DNA of 61,325 bases from Paenibacillus lupini (GCF_011761355.1 NZ_JAASRW010000015.1:1-61325), one strand, 5' to 3'; shown: positions 8,408 to 16,603, counted from the first letter of the stretch. Notes: a model not told the origin generated them from the letters alone. Program-made: numbers and translations.

Positions 8408-8590
8408 ATGACGAAAGCAAAAGGATCACTCGATAAAAATTTATCCAATGTGATTGATGACTTGGCACAAACGCCAGTCAACAGCCATCAAGCGCAGCAA
8501 TTACAGCAGGATGTTAATGACAGACGCCACCAGGATGCGTTAAATCATGATCAGCCGACAGATTTGACGCATCAACGCAGCAGCAGCTAA
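8408..8590 (+). CDS. Small hydrophilic protein, 60 residues
   Basis: This 60-residue protein is rich in Gln, Asp, Asn and His and has no hydrophobic segment. It starts at ATG 8408, 7 nt after TAGGAGGA (8393-8400). It lies 12 nt after the preceding gene and 25 nt before sspP, so the three are probably one transcript. The composition resembles minor small acid-soluble spore proteins, but I recognise no named family. Confidence 0.6.
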   Translation: MTKAKGSLDKNLSNVIDDLAQTPVNSHQAQQLQQDVNDRRHQDALNHDQPTDLTHQRSSS

Positions 8591-8615
8591 CCTTTGTTAA
8601 AGGAGGCATACAGCT

Positions 8616-8765
8616 ATGAGTAAACCGGATTCCTATCCTGTCCCTGAAGCACAAGAAAATGGAGGCAGACAGCGTCGAAGCCGCGGTCAGCAGCAGGAGC
8701 CATTGTCTGGCTCCAAAAAGGTAAAGCAAAGAAATCATGTATCACATAATAATCCTGAAGGTTAA
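8616..8765 (+). CDS. sspP: Small acid-soluble spore protein, SspP family
   Basis: This 49-residue ORF contains E-P-L-S-G-S-K-K-V-K-Q-R-N-H at about residues 28-41, closely matching the core of B. subtilis SspP (E-P-L-S-G-S-K-K-V-K-N-R-N-H). SspP is a minor spore-core protein made in the forespore. The start ATG 8616 follows AAGGAGG by 9 nt. It is followed by a terminator. It is easy to miss because of its size; the assignment rests on the motif from memory. Confidence 0.8.
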   Translation: MSKPDSYPVPEAQENGGRQRRSRGQQQEPLSGSKKVKQRNHVSHNNPEG

Positions 8766-8778
8766 TGATATAACCATG

Positions 8779-8812
8779 AAATCCCGTTTCAGCTTGCTGG
8801 AACGGGATTTTG
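8779..8812 (+). terminator. Terminator after sspP
   Basis: A 15-bp stem (8779-8793 with 8796-8810, one G-U pair) is followed by a short T-rich stretch. It closes the three-gene cluster. Confidence 0.75.
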
Positions 8813-8885
8813 TTGCAATTATCTTCTAAATGGGCGGGTGATGTTATAGAATGAGTATATTGTTCAAAAGGGGGACGAACCTGTT

Positions 8886-9941
8886 ATGAAAAACGTACAA
8901 CGATTAGCTATGCTTGCACTCATTGCTGTTCTACTAGTTGTCGCAGGCTGCAGCTCAGGCAGCACACCGCCGAAGCAAGCACTCCAAGATGCGATGAAAA
9001 ATATGGAAAATATAAACAGCTACTCCTCGCAAATGTCTCTTGGTATTGATAACCTTGAGTTACCGGCTGGAGTTTCGCAAAACGGTATGGATGTAACCTC
9101 GGTCGTATTAGGTATGCTGAAGGGCGCAAAGCTGAATATTAAGGCTGTCTACGCAAAAGAACCTCAGCGTACAGATATGGAGCTGAATCTCCAATTATCT
9201 GGGACAACCCTTACAATTCCAATGATTCTAACGGCTGAGAAGCTTTATATGAAGCTGCCTGCCTTGCCTATGCTGGAGCTGCCGGAATCAGCAGCGGGTA
9301 AATTTATTGAACTGGATCTGAAGGCTCTTGCTGAACAGCAGGGCACTGCTGCTGCGCTGGACACTGCCTCCGCACAGAAGTTTGCACAGGAGCTTGGAGC
9401 GATTGTACTTAAGCATTTTGACGAGAAGACATATTTCAGCAATGTGAAAGCTAAGGATGCTAATCTGCCGGACGATGTAAAGGCGGAGCAAATCATTCGA
9501 TTTGCCATTGATGACAACAACTATAAAGAGTCTGTAGAAACAATCGTAAATGATATGCTTCCGGAACTATTAAAGGTTATGGCTTCGAATGAATCTTATC
9601 TGCAGCTGATCCAGAAGTCTAAGGAAGATATAGAGAAGATGCAGACCGATTTGGATGCGAACAAAGCATCCATGATTGATTTCCTGAATGAAAATGTGAA
9701 AGTAAATGAGCTTTCGATTACCGGTGCGATTAATAAGGATAAGCAGCTCACTTATGAAGCGGGAAAAGTGAATGTGGAATATACCGATAAAGCAACGGGT
9801 AATGTGTCGAAGATTAATGTTCATTTTGATATGAAATACAGCGATTTGAACAAGGATCCAAAGTTCCTATATGATGTTCCTACAGATGCAATGAGGTTTG
9901 AAGATCTCATGAAGCAAATGAAGCTTCCCTTGGGACTATAA
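8886..9941 (+). CDS. Secreted lipoprotein of unknown function
   Basis: The 351-residue protein has a lipoprotein signal with lipobox V-A-G-C (Cys22), followed by a serine-rich linker. The mature part is mixed alpha/beta and acidic, with N-I-N-S-Y near its start, a pattern seen in LppX/LolA-like lipoproteins (DUF6612-type). No catalytic motif is visible. It starts at ATG 8886 after AAGGGGGAC. It lies alone between the sspP terminator and the FrnE-like gene, 22 nt before the latter. Confidence 0.7.
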   Translation: MKNVQRLAMLALIAVLLVVAGCSSGSTPPKQALQDAMKNMENINSYSSQMSLGIDNLELPAGVSQNGMDVTSVVLGMLKGAKLNIKAVYAKEPQRTDMELNLQLSGTTLTIPMILTAEKLYMKLPALPMLELPESAAGKFIELDLKALAEQQGTAAALDTASAQKFAQELGAIVLKHFDEKTYFSNVKAKDANLPDDVKAEQIIRFAIDDNNYKESVETIVNDMLPELLKVMASNESYLQLIQKSKEDIEKMQTDLDANKASMIDFLNENVKVNELSITGAINKDKQLTYEAGKVNVEYTDKATGNVSKINVHFDMKYSDLNKDPKFLYDVPTDAMRFEDLMKQMKLPLGL

Positions 9942-9963
9942 AAATTAAAGGATGGTGTTATAA

Positions 9964-10689
9964 ATGAAAGTAGAAGTATGGTCGGATTTTGCATGCCCGT
10001 TCTGTTATATCGGCAAACGCCGTTTAGAGGAAGCACTAAGCCAGTTTGAGCATGGCGAGAAGGTCGAAGTGGAATTCCGCAGCTTTGAACTGGATCCGAA
10101 TGCAAAGGTCGATATCGGCTTTGATGTGTATGACTACTTGTCGACGAAATACGGGATGTCTCGGGAGCAGGCAATCTCCAATAACGTGCAGCTGACGGAA
10201 CAGGCTAAGACACTTGGTCTCGATTATCATTTCGATACAATGATTCTGACTAACACCTTCGATGCCCATCAACTAACGCATTTCGCTGCGAAATATGGGA
10301 AGCGCGAAGAGATGGCAGAACGTTTGTTCAAAGCGTATTTTACGGATTCGAAGCATTTGGGAAAAAAAGAGACTCTGGCTGATCTAGCGGCCGAGCTTGG
10401 CCTTGATCGTGCGGAGGCGTTGAAGGCTCTAGAAGAAGGAACTTACAAGCAGGAAGTGCGCTCTGATGAACAGGAAGCAGGAGAGCTTGGGGTACGTGGT
10501 GTACCATTCTTCGTCATCGACCGTAAATATGCGGTATCCGGTGCGCAGCCAAGCGAGGTATTCCTTCAGGCCGTTACAAAGGCATGGGATGAGAGCAAGC
10601 CGCTTACCGTTATTGGCGGTGATGGTTCGACAAATGCTGTGGATGAGGCGTGCGCAGACGGTGTGTGCGCTCCTAATTCCAATAACTAA
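9964..10689 (+). CDS. DsbA-family (FrnE-like) thiol oxidoreductase
   Basis: This 241-residue protein carries the thioredoxin-fold DsbA/FrnE signature V-W-S-D-F-A-C-P-F-C-Y-I-G-K with a C-P-F-C active site near residues 11-14, and the cis-proline loop G-V-P-F-F-V-I-D at about 181-188. There is no signal peptide, so it acts in the cytoplasm like other FrnE proteins. A second cysteine pair, C-A-D-G-V-C, lies close to the C terminus. It starts at ATG 9964 after AAAGGATGG. Its substrate is unknown. Confidence 0.85.
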   Translation: MKVEVWSDFACPFCYIGKRRLEEALSQFEHGEKVEVEFRSFELDPNAKVDIGFDVYDYLSTKYGMSREQAISNNVQLTEQAKTLGLDYHFDTMILTNTFDAHQLTHFAAKYGKREEMAERLFKAYFTDSKHLGKKETLADLAAELGLDRAEALKALEEGTYKQEVRSDEQEAGELGVRGVPFFVIDRKYAVSGAQPSEVFLQAVTKAWDESKPLTVIGGDGSTNAVDEACADGVCAPNSNN

Positions 10690-10727
10690 CCTAAGTTAAG
10701 GTAAAGTGCAGCAGGAGGTCGCTCAGC

Positions 10728-11153
10728 TTGAAGAAATTACTCGTCATCTTGCTTGCGGCCATTGCCATCTATATCGTACCTCGATTAGACAGCTGGCAAG
10801 AGCAGCATGAAGCAGCGCCAGCATCCACAAGTGATTATACGTTGGAGTTTCCGGCTGACCGATATCCGGAGACAGCTAAACATATTGAGAAAGCTATGGA
10901 TGCAGGCGAATCAAAGATCTGTACAATTGACCGTGACAAAGCCGATGAGAATCGGAAGGAATCATTGAAGGATATCCCAACCAAGTCCGGCTATGACCGC
11001 GACGAATGGCCAATGGCGATGTGCAAAGAAGGCGGAGATGGCGCTGATATTGCATATATCCATCCATCTGATAACCGCGGAGCGGGTGCTTGGGTAAGCA
11101 ATCAACTGGATACCTTCCCAGATGGAACTCGAGTGGAGTTTATAGTGAAGTAA
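10728..11153 (+). CDS. nucB: NucA/NucB-type secreted deoxyribonuclease
   Basis: The protein has an N-terminal membrane or signal segment (residues 1-19) and then the NucA/NucB nuclease domain. Its C-T-I-D-R-D, P-T-K-S-G-Y-D-R-D-E-W-P-M-A-M-C-K-E-G-G and S-D-N-R-G-A-G motifs hold the acidic and His/Glu-type active-site residues of the family. In B. subtilis NucB degrades mother-cell DNA during sporulation. Start TTG 10728 follows AGGAGG (10713-10718). A strong terminator follows. The choice of NucB over NucA rests on similarity from memory. Confidence 0.85.
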   Translation: MKKLLVILLAAIAIYIVPRLDSWQEQHEAAPASTSDYTLEFPADRYPETAKHIEKAMDAGESKICTIDRDKADENRKESLKDIPTKSGYDRDEWPMAMCKEGGDGADIAYIHPSDNRGAGAWVSNQLDTFPDGTRVEFIVK

Positions 11154-11156
11154 TGG

Positions 11157-11203
11157 AATAGGCCTTTGCAGTCCACGACAATCGTGGCTGCAAAGGCCTA
11201 TTT
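11157..11203. terminator. Bidirectional terminator between nucB and the dehydrogenase gene
   Basis: A very long stem, 15 bp perfect (11157-11171 with 11187-11201), plus an inner CCACGA/TCGTGG stem, lies between convergent genes. T-rich sequence follows on the plus side. Confidence 0.85.
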
Positions 11204-11210
11204 GTTATTT

Positions 11211-12533
11211 TCATTGTGTCCCGTCCCCAAAGGTGACGAGTTTAGCCTGCATGTCTGCAGGAGCGTTAAGTGAAAAGGAATGACGGGTATCGAAAATAAA
11301 TCTGCTGTGGCTAGCTATGCGATCAACAGGCATAACATCGTGATTTGTACAAATAAGAACACAGTCGGCTTGCTCCAGCCGTTCTTGTGTTAATTCCACA
11401 CCTTGAAGCCGAGTTCCATCCTCCAGCTTAATTTGAGAGACGAATGGATCATGATAATGCAAGACAGCCCCACGATGAAGCAGGCGGCTAATTAATGGAA
11501 TGGCAGCAGACTCCCGGACGTCTGCAATATTAGGCTTATAAGTTACGCCATAGACGAGAATATGGGCACCTGTAAGCTTTTTCCCATCAAGAAGCTCTTG
11601 CTCAATCCGGTCGGCAAGGTAAGAGGGGATTCCCTCATTTACTTGCTGGGAAAGCTCAATGAATCGACTGTTTATACCTGTTTGTGCAGCTTTCCACTGC
11701 AGGTATAGCGGATCTACGGGAATACAGTGGCCTCCTATCCCTGGACCAGGGTAGAAAGCGTTAAAGCCGTATGGCTTGGTAGAGGCGGCTGCAATAACCT
11801 CCCATACATTGATGTTAAGTCTGTCGCAGAGCTGGGCGAATTCATTGATGAACGAAATATTGATGAATCGATAGCTGTTCTCGAGCAGCTTGGCTGTCTC
11901 CGCAGCCTCTGTAGTTGATACGGAGACTACTTGTTCGAACACTAGGGAATAGAGCTCCAGCAGCTGCTGTGCACAGGCTGGTGTTATACCGCTGATGATT
12001 TTGGGAATATCGGAGAAGGCCATACTTTTATTCCCGGGATCAATTCGCTCTGGGGAATAGCCGATATACAACTCTTGCCCAACTACGAGGCCACTTTTTT
12101 CAAGCAATGGCTGTACGACTTCTCTGGTAGTGCCTGGATACGTAGAGCTTTCAATAACGACAAGCTGTCCGGAACGTAATAGCGGGGCCAGCATGGTGCA
12201 GGTATCGGTTAAGAATGATAAGTCAGGGCTGTTGTCGGGCGACAATGGGGTAGGTACGCATATAATAACAGTATCGGCGCCGGCTAATGAGGCATAATCC
12301 GCCGACACCTGCCAGCGTCCCGATTGGAGCGCTTCAGTTAGATCGGCATCGGATAAGTCCTGAATATAGCTTTTGCCATCCTGTAAGGCTGTTATTTTGA
12401 TTGTGTCATAATCGATACCGATCACTTGAAATCCTTTGCGTACGAACATCATCGAGAGCGGAAGCCCCACAAATCCGAGACCAATAATCGCAACCTTCTT
12501 AAGCGGGGCCTGTATCGTGTGGTCATCCTCCAT
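11211..12533 (-). CDS. UDP-sugar 6-dehydrogenase (Ugd/WecC family)
   Basis: This 440-residue enzyme oxidises C6 of a UDP-sugar with two NAD+. The N-terminal Rossmann motif G-L-G-F-V-G-L-P, the middle helix with K-L-L-E-N-S-Y, and the catalytic G-G-H-C-I-P-V-D-P (Cys nucleophile) are all visible. The G-P-G-I-G-G-H-C form and E-R-I-D-P-G-N-K loop favour a UDP-N-acetyl-hexosamine dehydrogenase, but UDP-glucose is possible. Start ATG 12533 follows AAAGGAG; an upstream in-frame TTG would contain that site. A glycosyltransferase gene lies divergently next to it, suggesting surface polysaccharide synthesis. Confidence 0.88.
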   Translation of the reverse strand: MEDDHTIQAPLKKVAIIGLGFVGLPLSMMFVRKGFQVIGIDYDTIKITALQDGKSYIQDLSDADLTEALQSGRWQVSADYASLAGADTVIICVPTPLSPDNSPDLSFLTDTCTMLAPLLRSGQLVVIESSTYPGTTREVVQPLLEKSGLVVGQELYIGYSPERIDPGNKSMAFSDIPKIISGITPACAQQLLELYSLVFEQVVSVSTTEAAETAKLLENSYRFINISFINEFAQLCDRLNINVWEVIAAASTKPYGFNAFYPGPGIGGHCIPVDPLYLQWKAAQTGINSRFIELSQQVNEGIPSYLADRIEQELLDGKKLTGAHILVYGVTYKPNIADVRESAAIPLISRLLHRGAVLHYHDPFVSQIKLEDGTRLQGVELTQERLEQADCVLICTNHDVMPVDRIASHSRFIFDTRHSFSLNAPADMQAKLVTFGDGTQ

Positions 12534-12665
12534 AGATCTATCTATCTCCTTTCGCAAAACCGCGATCCTATTCTACTAAAATATTAAAAAGCTGCTTGAA
12601 TGAGCACGACATAAGCCTGTATGTCATGTCCATTTTCAAGAGAATAATAGGAGGGTGCGAAGGCA

Positions 12666-13430
12666 ATGAGCGCTGCAGACTCAAAAGGCGTTACAATTAT
12701 CACGGCTACCATGCGGCCGCAATTGATTAATCAACTCTTTCAGAATTATTCCCGGCAGGATTGGGAGAATAAAGAGCTTATTATTATTTTGAACAAAGAT
12801 AAGGCAGGGATTGGGCAATACTTGAATAAAGCCAAGTCCATTCCGAATGTCAGAGTGTTCCGGATGCCGGAGAGCGCGAAGCTTGGCGCATGTCTCAATT
12901 ATGCTGCCTCCTTGGCGAAGTACGATTATATAGCCAAGTTTGATGACGATGATTATTATGGGCCGAACTATATTCCCGAGGCGATGGCCATGTTCCAGAC
13001 AAGTAAAGCGGATATTGTCGGGAAGCTGGAGATTTACTACTTTTTCCCTCATCGTTCCACGTTAATGCTTCGGAAAAAAAATACGGCTTATTATTCGACA
13101 TGCAGAAAAGTAGCAGGAGCAACGATTATGTTCCATAAGAGAGTGCTCGAGAAAGTCTCCTTTAATACCGAGGTGCGACAAGGCTCGGATGTCCGGTTTA
13201 TCAAAGGGGCACTGGAGCAGAAATTTCGGGTCTATACGACCTCACCTTATAATTTCACTGCCCTTCGCCGGGCGGACCGTAGTTCTCATACATGGAAGAT
13301 CACCGATAATCAGCTGCTGAGGTCAAGGAATGCCGTCATTACACGTACTTCCTACTACCGGAAGCATGTACACCGCTCGATGCAGCAGCTTCGTGCTCTT
13401 GGACTTCGACGTCCCAGTACTATCAGCTAG
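12666..13430 (+). CDS. Family 2 glycosyltransferase
   Basis: The 254-residue protein has a GT-A fold: V-T-I-I-T-A-T-M-R-P at the N terminus and K-F-D-D-D-D-Y-Y-G-P around residues 91-100, which holds the metal-binding acidic motif. There is no membrane segment. A basic C-terminal tail follows. It starts at ATG 12666 after AGGAGG (12649-12654). It is divergent from the UDP-sugar dehydrogenase gene and may use its product; donor and acceptor are unknown. Confidence 0.82.
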   Translation: MSAADSKGVTIITATMRPQLINQLFQNYSRQDWENKELIIILNKDKAGIGQYLNKAKSIPNVRVFRMPESAKLGACLNYAASLAKYDYIAKFDDDDYYGPNYIPEAMAMFQTSKADIVGKLEIYYFFPHRSTLMLRKKNTAYYSTCRKVAGATIMFHKRVLEKVSFNTEVRQGSDVRFIKGALEQKFRVYTTSPYNFTALRRADRSSHTWKITDNQLLRSRNAVITRTSYYRKHVHRSMQQLRALGLRRPSTIS

Positions 13431-13527
13431 TACGCGCAAAGCTTTCCCGAGCAGGGGATCACTTGTCGTCCCTCCCGATGTTTGCTACCATTAGGGCAAA
13501 TTGTTCACGGGAAATAGGAGAACGAAC

Positions 13528-14304
13528 ATGATCACGCTTAGAGAAGTCAGCAAGCAATATAAAGTCGGCCGCGATTGGGTGGATGCGGTTAAACCAACCT
13601 CGCTTCACGTTGAGAAAGGGCAGATTCAAGGGATTATAGGCTTTAGCGGAGCGGGGAAATCTACCTTGCTTCGAATGGCCAATCTGCTCGAGCTACCAAC
13701 GGCAGGCGAGGTTTATATTGATGGACAAGAGCTTACGGGGCTTAATGCCGGGGAGCTACGAGAGGCTCGGCGGTCGATCGGCATGATCTTTCAGCATTAT
13801 AATTTGTTGAGCAATGAGACTTGTGCGGCCAATGTCGAGTTTGTGCTGAAAGCAGCGAATGTACCGTCCAAGCAGCGTAAGAGAAGGGTAGAGGAATGCC
13901 TTGAGATTGTTGGGCTTGCAGATAAAGCGCGGCAGTATCCGGCACAGCTTAGCGGCGGTCAGAAGCAGCGTGTAGCGATTGCAAGGGCGCTTGCGAATAA
14001 TCCGAAGGTGCTGTTGTGTGATGAGCCAACCTCTGCGCTTGATCCGGTAACGACGCTGTCGATTCTGGAGTTCCTGGAGAAGATTAATCGGGAGTTCCAA
14101 GTAACCATTATGCTGGTGACACATGAGATACAGGTAGCGAAGCGGTTATGTAGTCAGATTGCGGTAATGGAAGGCGGAGTGATTACGGAGCAGCTTGATC
14201 GGAGTCGTCCGGACATCGAGCCGGTAACGCCGTTTGGAAAGTTTTTATTCGATACAACAAACTCATCCTCTGTCTGGTATAGAAGGGGAGAGCAGCATGA
14301 ATAG
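13528..14304 (+). CDS. metN: Methionine-type ABC transporter ATPase lacking the NIL domain
   Basis: The ATPase has Walker A G-F-S-G-A-G-K-S-T, signature L-S-G-G-Q-K-Q-R and Walker B V-L-L-C-D-E-P-T-S-A-L-D, closest to MetN. At 258 residues it is shorter than usual MetN (about 340) and ends soon after the ATPase core, so the C-terminal NIL methionine-sensing domain is missing. Start ATG 13528 follows TAGGAGAA. Its end overlaps the permease start by 8 bp. Without the NIL domain and MetQ, methionine as substrate is only likely. Confidence 0.8.
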   Translation: MITLREVSKQYKVGRDWVDAVKPTSLHVEKGQIQGIIGFSGAGKSTLLRMANLLELPTAGEVYIDGQELTGLNAGELREARRSIGMIFQHYNLLSNETCAANVEFVLKAANVPSKQRKRRVEECLEIVGLADKARQYPAQLSGGQKQRVAIARALANNPKVLLCDEPTSALDPVTTLSILEFLEKINREFQVTIMLVTHEIQVAKRLCSQIAVMEGGVITEQLDRSRPDIEPVTPFGKFLFDTTNSSSVWYRRGEQHE

Positions 14305-14959
14305 TATTTTAGCTTTACAATCAGAGATTGAAAAAGCAATCGAGCAGACGCTAACCATGGTATCCATCTCGGTCGCAGCAGCAATTATCATTGGCATGCC
14401 AATCGGAATATTACTGTTCCTAACCGCACCCGGTAATCTGAAGGGCAATCGTCCCTTATACAGCGTTGTGGGCTATTTGGTGAATCTCGTTCGTTCTTTT
14501 CCTTTTCTTATTCTGCTAGTCGCGTTAATTCCATTCTCGAGAATGATTGTAGGGACAGCGATTGGTCCTTTGGCGGCTTCGGTATCGTTGTCGGTTGCGG
14601 CTATTCCGTTCTATGCGAGGTTGGTCGAGCAGAGTTTACGGGATATACCGAAGGGCATTATTGAGGCGGCGGTAGCCTCAGGGGCATCGCTTAGGCATAT
14701 TGTCTTTGGAGTACTGTTATCGGAAGCCCGCCCGGGATTGGTATCTGGACTAACGGTAACGATTATCAGCTTTATCTCATACTCAGCTGCTGCGGGAACG
14801 GTAGGAGGCGGGGGGATCGGGGATTTGGCCATTCGTTATGGCTATCAACGATTCGATACGGAGGTTATGGTTGCCTGTATTGTTATTCTGGTTGTTATGG
14901 TTCAGCTTGTCCAATGGGCAGGCAGCTTTGCTGCTGCCCGATTAGATAAGCGCAAATAG
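14297..14959 (+). CDS. metI: MetI-type ABC transporter permease
   Basis: The 220-residue membrane protein has about five transmembrane segments and the coupling loop E-A-A-V-A-S-G-A-S at about residues 120-128, as in MetI. The S-L-S-V-A-A-I-P-F-Y-A-R segment is typical of methionine permeases. Start ATG 14297 lies inside the end of the ATPase gene and follows AAGGGGAG. No substrate-binding MetQ lipoprotein is encoded nearby. Its stop codon abuts the stop of the convergent DinB gene with no spacer. Confidence 0.85.
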   Translation: MNSILALQSEIEKAIEQTLTMVSISVAAAIIIGMPIGILLFLTAPGNLKGNRPLYSVVGYLVNLVRSFPFLILLVALIPFSRMIVGTAIGPLAASVSLSVAAIPFYARLVEQSLRDIPKGIIEAAVASGASLRHIVFGVLLSEARPGLVSGLTVTIISFISYSAAAGTVGGGGIGDLAIRYGYQRFDTEVMVACIVILVVMVQLVQWAGSFAAARLDKRK

Positions 14960-15478
14960 TTAAGCGTTCAAGTAACGCTCCTCAATAATGGACAAATGAT
15001 TCCGCTCGTGGCCATAGATAATACAAGCTACAGCACGTACGGTAAGCGGTGATTGATTCGCAATGCCAGACCGGGTAAAGGCCTCTGCAGGCAGCTGCTT
15101 AAGCAGAAGAATGGTCGCTTGGCGGACCGCATTATAATTTTCGAGAAGATCGGAAACCGTGAGGCCGCGGAATGGATCGCCTTCCATATAAGCGTCCTGG
15201 TCAAAGCCAGGGAGCGGGGTTGAATCGCCCCTTGCAATGCGGAGCAGACGGTAGCTTATAATACGCTCCGTATCGGTCACATGCCCAAGCACTTCCTTAA
15301 GGGACCACTTGCCTTCGGCATAGCGATAGTCGGCACTTTCTGCAGATACCGCGGAGAAAATCCGGTTCGTTTCTGCCTGTTGCTCTTCTAATAGCGTAAT
15401 CAGGTTTCCTTCTGGAACAAGGCTGATGTAACGGGAGAAAAACTCGTTATATTCGCTTGCTTGTGGACGTTCAAACAT
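14960..15478 (-). CDS. DinB-family putative metalloenzyme
   Basis: This 172-residue four-helix-bundle protein carries the DinB metal-site pattern: a His in V-L-G-H-V-T-D-T-E-R and the pair G-H-E-R-N-H near the C terminus. Family members include bacillithiol transferases and uncharacterised proteins. The start is ATG 15478, 7 nt after AGGAGGT; the in-frame GTG nine bases upstream overlaps that site. It is convergent with metI. Confidence 0.82.
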   Translation of the reverse strand: MFERPQASEYNEFFSRYISLVPEGNLITLLEEQQAETNRIFSAVSAESADYRYAEGKWSLKEVLGHVTDTERIISYRLLRIARGDSTPLPGFDQDAYMEGDPFRGLTVSDLLENYNAVRQATILLLKQLPAEAFTRSGIANQSPLTVRAVACIIYGHERNHLSIIEERYLNA

Positions 15479-15540
15479 GGATGGCACCTCCTAGAATTAA
15501 TTGGAGTATACCGCCTGTGTTGTTTCTTTTCAACTAAAAG

Positions 15541-15790
15541 AAGGAGCCCTGTTAGGGGCCCCTCCTCTGACGGTGTGTTGATTGTTTGAGACTTTACATA
15601 TCACACTTCAACGTATTGATCACTCGGGCGGAGCTGCTCACGATCCGTTAGGGCGAAACGTGTTAAGCTCGCGTTAGAAGTACTCTGCGGCACAACCCCT
15701 CGCTTCCATCGCATTAAGTGGCTAGTTAAGATCCCCCAGCAGTTCTTGCTCCAAATGGGACAATGGAACCACACCTCACTTCACACCGTC
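15541..15790 (-). ncRNA. Candidate structured small RNA (6S-like architecture), unassigned
   Basis: On the minus strand a -10 box CATAAT (15797-15802) sits 6 nt before GACGGUGUG (15790-15782). That 9-mer pairs perfectly with CACACCGUC (15577-15569), closing a domain of about 200 nt. Inside, GGAGC and CUGCU can pair with AGCAGCUCC, leaving a 5-nt bulge. Directly after the closing stem comes a terminator hairpin of about 11 pairs followed by UUUU (15541-15569). The layout resembles 6S RNA, but I cannot confirm a family. No convincing -35 was found, and the RNA could be the 3' end of the upstream zinc-ribbon transcript. Confidence 0.55.
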
Positions 15791-15854
15791 ACAAGTATTA
15801 TGGTCGGTTTTAGGAGTTGCTATGCATGCGGCAAAATTATTTTTTGTTCATGGC

Positions 15855-16121
15855 TTAATCCCAATCCCTTAATGCTGATCCGCAAACGCCACAGACGCGG
15901 TCCGTCTTCCGCACCATATGGTTGCAGCCTGGACATGGCTCGAGATCTTCTTCGCTTGCCGCAGTCTCCTGTTCCGTACCTTTGCCAATTAGATGATTCC
16001 GAATGTCCTGTACATTCTTAGCCAGGGCTGAGTTATCGATGGCGCTTTGAATGACTTCGTACAGGATCCACAATAAGAAAGCGCCTACTAAACATACGCC
16101 AATAATTACGAACACAACCAT
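15855..16121 (-). CDS. Small membrane protein with a C-terminal zinc ribbon
   Basis: The 88-residue protein has one N-terminal membrane segment (about residues 2-20) and a C-terminal C-P-G-C...C-G-V-C-G zinc ribbon facing the cytoplasm. Its family is unknown to me. Start ATG 16121 follows GGGGTG. It lies 49 bp downstream of the phosphatase-like gene on the same strand, with a candidate ncRNA behind it. Confidence 0.72.
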   Translation of the reverse strand: MVVFVIIGVCLVGAFLLWILYEVIQSAIDNSALAKNVQDIRNHLIGKGTEQETAASEEDLEPCPGCNHMVRKTDRVCGVCGSALRDWD

Positions 16122-16170
16122 TATGTCACCCCGTTATTTGTAACATTTATATTGGATGGCTTTTCTTCAG

Positions 16171-16500
16171 CTAATTCGGCACTTCAATATACTCTGATAC
16201 GCTGTTCTTAAGCAGTTCAATTAGCTCCTCGTCCATAAATACATATTCATCGGGGATACCGAGGCAAATCACTTGTTTTCCACTCAGCAGGGAAGCGAAT
16301 TTCGATTGAAGTCTTCTCAAATGCTTTTTCTCCATAACAAAGATAGTATCTGCCCAACCAATATGTCCTGCGGTAATCTTAATACGGGCATTCTCTTCTG
16401 TTCCAGCAGACCTGACTTCGTATTGGCTGTATTGTTCGAATACTTTCTCCGCAGTAAGGCTGCGCCACTTGTTCCTGCTGCATACAAAGAGTAGCTTAAT
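16171..16500 (-). CDS. Low-molecular-weight tyrosine phosphatase-like protein with apparent ATT start
   Basis: The frame encodes 109 residues starting K-L-L-F-V-C-S-R-N-K-W-R-S, which holds a C-x5-R phosphatase loop (Cys7, Arg13), followed by S-A-G-T and W-A-D-T-I-F-V-M-E. An acidic G-I-P-D-E-Y-V-F-M-D segment lies near the C terminus. It matches the COG4551 predicted phosphatase family. No ATG, GTG or TTG is available upstream in frame; ATT at 16498-16500 lies 9 nt after GAGGGG (minus strand). Ordinary ORF callers would miss it. Confidence 0.75.
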   Translation of the reverse strand: MKLLFVCSRNKWRSLTAEKVFEQYSQYEVRSAGTEENARIKITAGHIGWADTIFVMEKKHLRRLQSKFASLLSGKQVICLGIPDEYVFMDEELIELLKNSVSEYIEVPN

Positions 16501-16573
16501 AAGATCACTCCCCTCAATACTTACTTTTATTCCATATTGTTACACGGGGAAATAGGTGCGTCAACGTGCCGAA

Positions 16574-16603
16574 TTGACTCGAATACAAAAAGAGATCTAT
16601 ACT
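16574..16603 (+). promoter_or_regulatory. SigA-type promoter of the metallo-hydrolase gene
   Basis: TTGACT (16574-16579), 18 nt, TATACT (16598-16603) lies about 40 bp before the start codon at 16647. Confidence 0.65.

Noticed and set aside
15746..16021. 91-codon plus-strand open frame near the zinc-ribbon gene
   Set aside because: Overlaps the better-supported minus-strand zinc-ribbon gene and the ncRNA candidate, with no ribosome site.
16317..16517. 66-codon minus-strand frame starting at GTG 16517
   Set aside because: It is out of frame with the phosphatase-like gene, which has clear motifs; the GTG lies within that gene's leader.
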